Assembly: GCF_027706725.1 (NCBI RefSeq)
Contig: NZ_JAQFWQ010000059.1
Coordinates: forward strand, 1-43,320
Direction: 5' to 3'
From: Nocardiopsis endophytica
GTDB lineage: Bacteria; Actinomycetota; Actinomycetes; Streptosporangiales; Streptosporangiaceae
DNA: 43,320 nt
The first letter of the stretch is position 1; every line of letters starts with the position of its first letter. Both the position numbers and the translations under genes were made by a program. Shown in pieces: positions 37,791 to 43,320 of the stretch. The notes under the pieces were generated by a model. It worked only from the letters and a program-made list of their open reading frames with translations. It made no database searches and was not told the origin of the DNA.

Positions 37791-37854
37791 CGATGATCTC
37801 GACAAGAGTGCTGTCATTCCGGCGGTTTTGACAGCACTTCCGTCGAGATCATCG
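37791..37854. repeat. Intergenic palindrome, copy 3 (GATCTCG family)
   Basis: 64-bp palindrome. The arms CGATGATCTCGAC and GTCGAGATCATCG continue inward to GTGCTGTCA/TGACAGCAC with a short mismatched bulge, around a ~12-base loop. The outer GATGATCTCG resembles the GTTGATCTCG of the other copies; the inner stem is unrelated in sequence but again pairs. Confidence 0.9.
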
Positions 37855-37883
37855 CGGGGGCGGCGGTGCGGGGGCGCGCTGGT

Positions 37884-37946
37884 GTTGATCTCGGGGAAGT
37901 CGGGGTTATCGTGTCCGGTTTGACCCCGGGTTCCCCGAGATCATCG
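37884..37946. repeat. Intergenic palindrome, copy 4 (GTTGATCTCG family)
   Basis: Begins GTTGATCTCGGGGAAGTCGG and ends CCCCGAGATCATCG. It is the closest relative of copy 1: arms and even parts of the loop (TTAT, GTCCG) agree. It stands 29 bp after copy 3, so two family members sit side by side. Confidence 0.9.
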
Positions 37947-38071
37947 CGGAGGGGGCCGCCTGGGTGGCGCATATCGGGTATATCGGGCGGTGGGAGAGGG
38001 GTTCGGGCATCTGGTGTCGTGGAATCGACGCTTTTAGGTGGATCAGGTGTCGATATCACCACCCAAGATGC

Positions 38072-38112
38072 GCCCGCACCCCCGCCCGCCCCCTTCGGCG
38101 GGGGGTGCGGGC
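38072..38112. terminator. Strong GC hairpin, possible terminator
   Basis: GCCCGCACCCCCGCC pairs with GGCGGGGGGTGCGGGC (one bulged G) around a ~10-base loop. It lies 84 bp before the small membrane protein gene and after the paired palindromes. It may end readthrough transcription from the S9 peptidase gene. Confidence 0.5.
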
Positions 38113-38195
38113 GCCCTCAGGGAGGACCCTGAACGTTCCCCCAACGGGCCCTGGGACGGGTTACCGGTGGGCGTCCCGGCGCATACGGTGAAGGC

Positions 38196-38357
38196 ATGGG
38201 ACGGATCTTTGTCATCGCGCTCGTGATCTTCTTGGCCTTCTTCGCGGCGAGCTGGCTCTTCGGGATGCTGCTCGGCCTGTTCAAGTGGGTGCTCATCGTC
38301 GGCCTGGTGGTCCTGGGCGCGATGGCGGTGAAGAAGGCGTTCAGCGGCCAGAGGTGA
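38196..38357 (+). CDS. 53-aa membrane protein
   Basis: A short frame giving MGRIFVIALVIFFLAFFAA...: two hydrophobic helices (residues 4-26 and 31-47, the second VLIVGLVVLGAMAVKKAF) and a basic end (KKAFSGQR). AAGG lies a few bases before the ATG. Composition and the hairpin 19 bp after the stop support a real gene. Small two-helix actinobacterial proteins of this type are common but uncharacterised. Confidence 0.7.
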   Translation: MGRIFVIALVIFLAFFAASWLFGMLLGLFKWVLIVGLVVLGAMAVKKAFSGQR

Positions 38358-38375
38358 TGGGCCCGCGCCGAGCGC

Positions 38376-38408
38376 CGTCGGCGGGGGCGGCGGACGCCCC
38401 CGCCGACG
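38376..38408. terminator. Bidirectional terminator hairpin
   Basis: Perfect 14-bp stem CGTCGGCGGGGGCG/CGCCCCCGCCGACG with a 5-base loop, between two convergent genes. Its right arm ends two bases before the anti-sigma stop codon, so it can serve both transcripts. Confidence 0.85.
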
Positions 38409-38409
38409 C

Positions 38410-39240
38410 TCAGACGTCGACCTTCATCGGCTCCTTGCTGGGCTCGGGCATGCCCGTGTCCGGCTCCATGGTGATGCCGAGCTGGGTCGCGCCGGACATC
38501 CCCTTCACCATCCCGGTCAGCATCCCGTCGCCGTCCTCCTCCAGCATCCCGGCCGAGCGCATGCCGTCGTCGTCGACGTACCAGAGCTGGTAGGCCTTGC
38601 CGTCGGGCGCGGGCGGCAACCCCTTGACCATGATCATCATCGTGTCGTGGTCCCCCGAGGCGAAGACGGTGGCGTTGGCGTCGCTCTCGGAGACGGGCCG
38701 GTCCATCTTCTCGGTGCCCGGCGCGGCCAGCAGCGCCTCCACCTCGGCCGTGTGCGCCTGAAGGTCGTCCATGCGCCGCGCCTGGTCGACCGTGACCGCG
38801 CCCAGCACGAGGGCGACCGCCACCGCTGCCGCCGCCACGGCCCACGGCAACCGCCGTACCACTCGGGACCGGAGCGGGATCACCTTCGCGCCGGATCCGT
38901 CGCCGTCCCTGTCGGTTGGGCCGTCGCCGCCCGCGGACTCAGAAGCGTCGCCGGAACCGGAGACCGCATCGGCGTGGGCCTGTGCCTCCCCGGCGGCAGT
39001 CGGCGGAAGCTGGCGGGTGCGCGCGGCCTCCGCCTTCACCCTCTCCCACAGGCCGTCCGGCGGGCCGACCGCCTCCGCGGCGCCCAGCCGCGCCGCCGTC
39101 TCCCGGAAGTCCCGGAGGTCGCGGCGGCAGTCCTCGCACTCCTCCAGGTGCGCCTCGACCTCGGCCCGCTCGGCCTCCTCCAGCGCGTCCAGCGCGTACG
39201 CGGCCGTCAGGCCGTGCACGTCGTACCCCCGCGGGCTCAC
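38410..39240 (-). CDS. RskA-type transmembrane anti-sigma factor
   Basis: A 276-aa protein. The N-terminal zinc-type anti-sigma domain (AYALDALEEAERAEVEAHLEECEDCRRDLRDF, with the H-x3-C-x2-C motif HLEECEDC) binds the sigma factor encoded just upstream. A Gly/Asp-rich linker, one membrane helix (PWAVAAAAVAVALVLGAVTV, about 135-155) and an extracellular RskA domain (DHDTMMIMVKGLPPAPDGKAYQLWYVDDDGMRSAGML) follow. RskA domains are cleaved stepwise to release SigK-like factors under redox or envelope stress. The GTG start overlaps the sigma stop (GTGA). Confidence 0.92.
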   Translation of the reverse strand: MSPRGYDVHGLTAAYALDALEEAERAEVEAHLEECEDCRRDLRDFRETAARLGAAEAVGPPDGLWERVKAEAARTRQLPPTAAGEAQAHADAVSGSGDASESAGGDGPTDRDGDGSGAKVIPLRSRVVRRLPWAVAAAAVAVALVLGAVTVDQARRMDDLQAHTAEVEALLAAPGTEKMDRPVSESDANATVFASGDHDTMMIMVKGLPPAPDGKAYQLWYVDDDGMRSAGMLEEDGDGMLTGMVKGMSGATQLGITMEPDTGMPEPSKEPMKVDV

Positions 39241-39827
39241 GCCTCCACCCCCAAGCAGTCGCGCAGCCGGATCAACCCGTCCCGGAGCCTCCCCTTCACC
39301 GTGGTCAGCGGGACCTTCAGCGCGGCGGCCGCCTGGCGCTGGGTGTACCCGGCGTAGTAGGTCAGCCGCACCGCCTCGCGCTGCAGGCCGGTCAGTCGCC
39401 CCAGGCACCGGCGGACCCGCTCGCGCTCCAGGCGGTGCTCCACCGCCTCGGGCACCTCGTCGGCCGGCGTCTGCTGCGGCTCGGTCCGGCCCACGCGCGC
39501 GGTCCGGTCCGCCGAGGCCTGCTCGGAGCGCACCCGGTCCACCGCCCGCCGGTGGGCGATGGTCAGCACCCACGACCGCACGCCCCCGGCCGCCGGGTCG
39601 TACCGCGCCGCCTGGCGCCACACCTCCACGAACACCTCCTGCGCGACCTCCTCGGCCTGGGCGTGGTCGAGCAGCACCCGCGCCGCGGTCCCGAACACGG
39701 GGCCGGCCAGCTCCCGGTACACCCCCTCGAACGCCTCCATGTCGCCCAGCGAGGCCCTGGCCAGCAGTTCGCCGAGCCCGTCGGCGCCCGTGCGGCCCGA
39801 TGGCCGCGACGGCAGCGCTTCGTCCAC
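39237..39827 (-). CDS. SigK-like ECF RNA polymerase sigma factor
   Basis: A 196-aa sigma factor from the GTG at 39827, which has GGGAGAGG seven bases upstream. The frame stays open to 39905, but that extra part is not sigma-like. Region 2 is in LLDHAQAEEVAQEVFVEVWRQAARYDPAAGGVRSWVLTIAHRRAVDRVR, and region 4 in LTGLQREAVRLTYYAGYTQRQAAAALKVPLTTVKGRLRDGLIRLRD. It is co-translated with the RskA-type anti-sigma. By analogy with SigK, the divergent molybdoenzyme and lipoprotein genes are likely targets. Confidence 0.92.
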   Translation of the reverse strand: MDEALPSRPSGRTGADGLGELLARASLGDMEAFEGVYRELAGPVFGTAARVLLDHAQAEEVAQEVFVEVWRQAARYDPAAGGVRSWVLTIAHRRAVDRVRSEQASADRTARVGRTEPQQTPADEVPEAVEHRLERERVRRCLGRLTGLQREAVRLTYYAGYTQRQAAAALKVPLTTVKGRLRDGLIRLRDCLGVEA

Positions 39828-40012
39828 CCGACCTCTCCCGTCCCTCGTGTCTTCGGCTCCGTCATCCTGCCATTCGGAGCGGGGGAGGGGGAGGCGACGC
39901 CGCACCTGGGGAAAACCCCCGTCGGCAGGGGCCGGGAAAAAACTTCGGGGAATTCCGGGCGGGGCGGTCGCCCCCCTCGCACCCGCTCCGAAGGAGGGGT
40001 GTGTCGGAACAG

Positions 40013-41662
40013 ATGAAACGGACGCCCCGGTGGGCGGCGGCGGTGTGCGGCCTGGTGGCCGGCGGTGCGGGACTGGCGGCCGCGGAGGCCGCCGCGGTCC
40101 CCTTCGGCCCGGCGGCCTCGCCCGTGCAGGCGGTGGGGGCCGCGACGATCGACCTGGCCCCGCGGCCGTTGAAGGAGTTCGCGGTGGCGACCTTCGGCAC
40201 CGCCGACAAGCTCGTGCTGCTGGTGGGCATCGGCGTCGTGTTGGCCGTGTTCGCCGCGGCGCTGGGCATCGCGGCGCGCGGCCGCCGGTGGGTGGCGGGC
40301 GCGGGGGCGGGGGTGCTGGCGCTGGTCGGGGCGGTGGCCGCCTTCACCCGGCCCGACGCCGGCCCCTTGGACATCCTGCCCGCGCTCGTCGGCGGCACGG
40401 TGGCGTACGTGGCGCTGGTGATGCTGATGAACGCCGCCGGTGCAGGTGCCCGTGCCGCCGACGCCCCGGGCGTCCCAGAGGGGCCGGCCGCCGAGGACCG
40501 GGATCCCGAGGAGTCCACTTCCGAGGGGGCGGGGGCGACCACCGAGGAGCCCGCGGAGGGCCGGGGCTTCGACCGGCGGCGCTTCGTCCTCATCGCGGGC
40601 GCCGCCGCGGCCGCGGCGGCGGCGGTCGGCACGGGGGCCGGGCTCTACAGCAGGACGAGCGCGGGCAGCGCGGCGGAGAGCAGGAACTTCGCGCTGCCGA
40701 AGCCCGCCTCCCCGGCACCGCCCGTCCCCGACGGGGCCGACCTGGAGATCGAGGGCCTGGAGTCCTTCTTCACCCCGCCCGGGGAGTTCTACCGGATCGA
40801 CACCGCCCTGTCGGTCCCGCGCATCGACGCCGCCTCGTGGCGCCTGCGGGTGCACGGCGCGGGGGTGGAGGAGCGCGAGTACACCTTCGCTCAGCTGCTG
40901 GAACGGGACGACATCATCGAGCGGGACGTCACCCTGGCGTGTGTGTCCAACCAGGTCGGCGGCGGCTACATCGGCAACGCGCGCTGGATCGGGGTCCCGC
41001 TGGCCGAGATCCTGCGCGAGGCCGGGGTGCGGCCGCCCTCCGAGGGCGGCCCGGCCGACCAGCTCGTGTCCCGGTCCGACGACGGCATGACCATCGGCAC
41101 CCCGGTCGAGACGGTGATGGACGGGCGCGACGCCATGCTCGCCCTGGGCATGAACGGCCGCCCGCTATCGCCCGAGCACGGCTTCCCGGTGCGGATGGTG
41201 GTGCCGGGCCTCTACGGATACGTGTCGGCGTGCAAGTGGATCACCGAGATCGAGCTGACCACGTTCGACGCGTTCGACGCCTACTGGGTGCCGCGCGGGT
41301 GGTCCGCCGAGGGGCCGATCAAGCTCCAGTCGCGCATCGACACCCCGCGCGACGGCGCGTCCGTCGGCGGGGACGGTGCGGGGGTGACCGTCGCCGGGGT
41401 GGCCTGGGCGCAGCACGTGGGCGTCGACGGGGTGCAGGTGCGCATCGACGGCGGCGAGTGGCGCGACGCGCGCTTGGCGGAGGAGGCGACCGAGGACACC
41501 TGGCGCCAGTGGGTCTTCGACTGGGAGGACGCCGAGCCCGGCGAGCACACGGTGAGCGTGCGCGCGGTGGGCCGCGACGGCGAGGTGCAGACCGCCGACG
41601 AGGCGCCCCCGGCGCCCGACGGCGCGACCGGCCACCACATGATCACGGTCTCCGTGGGCTAG
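40013..41662 (+). CDS. Membrane-anchored molybdopterin-dependent oxidoreductase (sulfite oxidase family)
   Basis: A 549-aa protein. Four N-terminal membrane helices (1-140) lead to an acidic loop, then a Tat-like segment RRRFVLIAGAAAAAAAAVG (about 185-205), so the C-terminal enzyme faces outside. The Mo-cofactor domain has the Cys ligand C310 in DVTLACVSNQVGGGYIGNARWIGVPL, and GFPVRMVVPGLYGYVSACKWI. A Mo-co dimerisation-like domain ends it (VAWAQHVGVDGVQVRIDGGEW...HTVSVRAVGRDG). Members oxidise sulfite or reduce sulfoxides such as Met-SO; the substrate here is unknown. A GTG at 40001 is an alternative start (adds VSEQ); AAGGAGG at 39991-39997 is not ideally spaced for either. Confidence 0.9.
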   Translation: MKRTPRWAAAVCGLVAGGAGLAAAEAAAVPFGPAASPVQAVGAATIDLAPRPLKEFAVATFGTADKLVLLVGIGVVLAVFAAALGIAARGRRWVAGAGAGVLALVGAVAAFTRPDAGPLDILPALVGGTVAYVALVMLMNAAGAGARAADAPGVPEGPAAEDRDPEESTSEGAGATTEEPAEGRGFDRRRFVLIAGAAAAAAAAVGTGAGLYSRTSAGSAAESRNFALPKPASPAPPVPDGADLEIEGLESFFTPPGEFYRIDTALSVPRIDAASWRLRVHGAGVEEREYTFAQLLERDDIIERDVTLACVSNQVGGGYIGNARWIGVPLAEILREAGVRPPSEGGPADQLVSRSDDGMTIGTPVETVMDGRDAMLALGMNGRPLSPEHGFPVRMVVPGLYGYVSACKWITEIELTTFDAFDAYWVPRGWSAEGPIKLQSRIDTPRDGASVGGDGAGVTVAGVAWAQHVGVDGVQVRIDGGEWRDARLAEEATEDTWRQWVFDWEDAEPGEHTVSVRAVGRDGEVQTADEAPPAPDGATGHHMITVSVG

Positions 41663-41693
41663 CGGGGGAACCCGACCGGCCCGCGCGGGACCG

Positions 41694-41716
41694 GGCGCCC
41701 CGGGGTCCGGGGCGCC
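41694..41716 (+). terminator. Terminator-like hairpin after the molybdoenzyme gene
   Basis: Perfect 10-bp stem GGCGCCCCGG/CCGGGGCGCC with a GGT loop, 32 bp after the stop. It separates the oxidoreductase gene from the lipoprotein gene, which may therefore have its own promoter. Confidence 0.65.
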
Positions 41717-41771
41717 GTGCGATGGAGCGATCAGACCGATCGGCTTCGGAATACCGATTGAGGAGAGAACG

Positions 41772-42110
41772 ATGAGCGAACGTCCCCTGAGCCTTCTGCG
41801 CCGCCTTGTCGTCGCCGGTGGGATCGCGTCCGTGGTTGTGCTGGCGGGCGCCGCCGCCTGCGACAACTCGGGCGATGGAGCGGAGACCTCCGGCCAGGAG
41901 GAGTCGCAGGAAGGCGACGAGATGTCCGAGGAGTCCGAGGGAGGCGACTCCATGCAGGACGAGGGCATGGAAGACGAGAGCATGGAGGACGGCGAGGAGA
42001 GCGGCGGCTCCATGGAAGAGGACATGGAGGGCGAAGAGGGCGACATGAAGGACGAGGAGATGGGCGACGACGAGATGAAGGAGGGCGACGACATGGAGGG
42101 CGAGGGCTGA
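41772..42110 (+). CDS. Met/Asp/Glu-rich putative lipoprotein
   Basis: A 112-aa protein with GAGGAGAG before the ATG. The signal sequence ends in a lipobox-like AAAC (Cys30). The remaining 80 residues are almost only Asp, Glu, Gly, Ser and Met, with Met spaced every three to seven residues (GMEDESMEDGEE, DMKDEEMGDDEMKEGDDM). No family is recognised. Spaced Met in an acidic chain could bind copper or other metals, or act as an oxidisable Met reservoir for a Met-SO-type enzyme. It lies next to a molybdoenzyme and a SigK-like pair, where other actinobacteria often encode a fasciclin lipoprotein. Confidence 0.75.
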   Translation: MSERPLSLLRRLVVAGGIASVVVLAGAAACDNSGDGAETSGQEESQEGDEMSEESEGGDSMQDEGMEDESMEDGEESGGSMEEDMEGEEGDMKDEEMGDDEMKEGDDMEGEG

Positions 42111-42158
42111 CGGCCTCGCTTCTTCATCCCGCCTTTCGACGGCGCGTGACTCCCGGCG

Positions 42159-42192
42159 GCTCCTGAGTGCTGCGGAAGCGGCTCTCAGGAGC
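42159..42192 (+). terminator. Terminator-like hairpin after the lipoprotein gene
   Basis: 9-bp perfect stem GCTCCTGAG/CTCAGGAGC around a 16-base loop, 49 bp after the lipoprotein stop. No T-run. Confidence 0.6.
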
Positions 42193-42327
42193 GCTGCCGT
42201 GTCCAGGCATGGACCGGCCCGGGTTTGGGGCGGCCAGAGGCCGGCGATTGCGGACGGATCAGGACAGTCGGGAGTGCGGATTCGGTCGCTTTTCGATAAC
42301 GTCCAGCATCGGCCCAGGTCGGAAAGT

Positions 42328-42477
42328 GTGAGCTCCGCGCGAGCGGAGATGGACCGGCATCAGGTCACCTCCTCGATCAGCAGGTCGGGTGAGCTCCGCG
42401 CGAGCGGAGATGGACCGCGCCAGCCCTTGGTGCGGCGGCGCTGGATACGTGAGCTCCGCACATGCGGAGATGCTTTG
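42328..42477 (+). CRISPR. Minimal type I-E-like CRISPR array (3 repeats, 2 spacers)
   Basis: Two identical 29-bp repeats, GTGAGCTCCGCGCGAGCGGA followed by GATGGACCG (42328-42356, 42389-42417), and a degenerate third (42449-42477). The spacers are 32 bp (42357-42388) and 31 bp (42418-42448). Repeat length, GTG start, palindrome CTCCGC-N4-GCGGAG and spacer size fit actinobacterial type I-E arrays. In the third repeat the palindrome is kept, but the loop (ACAT) and 3' end differ, the usual sign of the leader-distal end, so the leader should lie left of 42328. No cas gene is in the window. Confidence 0.88.
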
Positions 42478-42493
42478 GCGTCGCGTCCGCCGC

Positions 42494-43105
42494 CTAAGCG
42501 GTCGTCTCATCCGAGTTGTCCAGGACCAGGTCCGCGTGCTTCCTCGGGTCGTGTCTGGCGGCGAACGACTCCTCCTGGGCCGCCCACATCTCCCTGAACG
42601 GCGCGTACAGGTCTGCGTCCCACCGCGCGTTCAACCTCTGGTGGCGCACATCTTCAGGTGCTTCGACCCATACGAGGAGTGACAGGAACTCGCGCAGTTC
42701 CTCGGCGCCGCAGCCGCAGCCCTCTATGACCAAGGTGTCGGCCACCTCGGCGCTGTCCCAGCCGCCCGCGTCGTCGGGTGCCCAGTCGCCGTTCTCCCAA
42801 TCCCATCGGCGCCATCGCGGGTCGCGGCCCTCGGCCAGCGGCTCCAGCACCCACTTGCGCACCAGCGGAGCGACCGCCTCCAGCCCCTCCCACCCGGGGT
42901 ACAGGTCGTCCATGTGCACGACCGGGCACCGCAGCCGCGCCGCCAGTGCCTCCGCCAGCGCCGTCTTGCCCGCTCCCGAGCGCCCCTCCAGTGCCAGGAC
43001 CCTGCACCGCCCCGCCCGTGCGGGCGCGTGACGCAACAGGTCGGCCGTCCGGTCGCGCCAGTCGGCGGATCGTGTGGAGATGGAGCGTGTGGGGTTGTCA
43101 GGCAC
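42494..43105 (-). CDS. Uridine-kinase-like P-loop protein
   Basis: A 203-aa protein from the GTG at 43105; the frame is open further upstream but without recognisable sequence. Walker A is GRSGAGKTALAEALAARL; then PVVHMDDLYPGWEGL (the DDLYPGW motif of uridine kinase-like actinobacterial proteins), WDWENGDWAPDD, and ADTLVIEGCGCGAEELREF followed by a lid-like AWVEAPEDVRHQRLNARWD-type segment. These proteins probably phosphorylate a nucleoside or another small molecule with ATP; the exact substrate is unproven. The stop codon lies 17 bp from the end of the CRISPR array. Confidence 0.85.
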   Translation of the reverse strand: MPDNPTRSISTRSADWRDRTADLLRHAPARAGRCRVLALEGRSGAGKTALAEALAARLRCPVVHMDDLYPGWEGLEAVAPLVRKWVLEPLAEGRDPRWRRWDWENGDWAPDDAGGWDSAEVADTLVIEGCGCGAEELREFLSLLVWVEAPEDVRHQRLNARWDADLYAPFREMWAAQEESFAARHDPRKHADLVLDNSDETTA

Positions 43106-43320
43106 GCGCGGCAGCCTACCGCTGATCTGGGTGATCGGCCGGGAACGGGGCGCGATGGGCGCTATGGCGAGCACCTCGCCACCGCCACGCTGAACACCAC
43201 GTCGGCACCACGCTCGCAGGGCGGGTGGCCGCTTTCGGACCCCTCCTGTGCCGGTGCCGGGCGCCGATGCTGCGTTCACGGCTTGTAAGCTGCCTGACCA
43301 CCGGCTTCAACGCCGGCGGA
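43106..43320. other. Right-end region without recognised gene
   Basis: GC-rich stretch upstream of the P-loop gene with no motif-bearing frame. A short stem (CCGGC...GCCGG) lies near the window end. A feature cut by the edge cannot be ruled out. Confidence 0.35.

Noticed and set aside
42290-42500. Possible short minus-strand protein across the CRISPR region
   Set aside because: The frame contains a repeated ISARAEL-like peptide only because it crosses the CRISPR repeats; it is not a protein gene.
43240-43320. Possible tRNA at the right window edge
   Set aside because: A short GC stem and a TTCAA-like loop are visible, but no acceptor/D/anticodon arm arrangement could be built on either strand.

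Overview
The window is high-GC actinobacterial DNA. GC-rich third codon positions, frequent GTG starts, ATGA stop/start overlaps, F420-dependent and AcnA-type enzymes, and ECF sigma/anti-sigma pairs all fit Actinomycetota. Gene content and order suggest a Nocardiopsaceae/Streptosporangiales member, but the genus is an inference. No rRNA or tRNA gene was recognised.

1-2.0 kb: a GNAT acetyltransferase and an acidic unknown protein. 2.1-4.0 kb: a complete IS3-family element (2128-3468, inverted repeats, TAA target duplication) beside the decayed remains of an older inverted IS3 copy.

4.1-18.6 kb: an accessory island that looks less GC-rich than its surroundings. Four minus-strand genes (13065 down to 4080) read as one operon: a Cas4/AddB-like Fe-S nuclease with an apparently duplicated module, a zinc-ribbon protein with a REase-like C-terminus, a DinG/XPD-type Fe-S helicase, and a pPIWI-RE (prokaryotic PIWI) protein. 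This is the predicted pPIWI-RE defence island plus a fourth nuclease gene. A Hanks-type kinase diverges from it across 33 bp, and a STAND ATPase (winged helix-BTAD-NB-ARC-TPR) converges on the kinase. An unknown gene and an excisionase-like HTH gene, with no integrase, mark the right edge.

18.7-21.6 kb: core genes, namely a TRAM/Fe-S RNA methyltransferase and a divergent TrkA pair (ceoB-ceoC). The order matches the Mycobacterium tuberculosis locus but lacks the permease gene found there. 21.7-25.6 kb: a tightly coupled operon of ECF sigma factor, membrane anti-sigma, ABC ATPase and ABC permease. 25.7-30.7 kb: an exported acidic protein, an F420-dependent oxidoreductase, and aconitase acnA behind two TamR-like operator repeats.

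31-38.4 kb: two overlapping genes for paralogous membrane proteins sharing a Cys...NPLHG...C-x2-C domain, a VOC protein, an S9 peptidase and a 53-aa membrane protein. The intergenic gaps carry two repeat families: a 62-66 bp palindrome (four copies in the window, arms ending GTTGATCTCG or a close variant) and a ~280 bp mosaic repeat (two copies).

38.4-43.3 kb: an ECF sigma/RskA-type anti-sigma pair, a divergent membrane-anchored molybdopterin oxidoreductase, a Met/Asp/Glu-rich lipoprotein, a three-repeat type I-E-like CRISPR array with no cas genes in the window, and a uridine-kinase-like P-loop protein.
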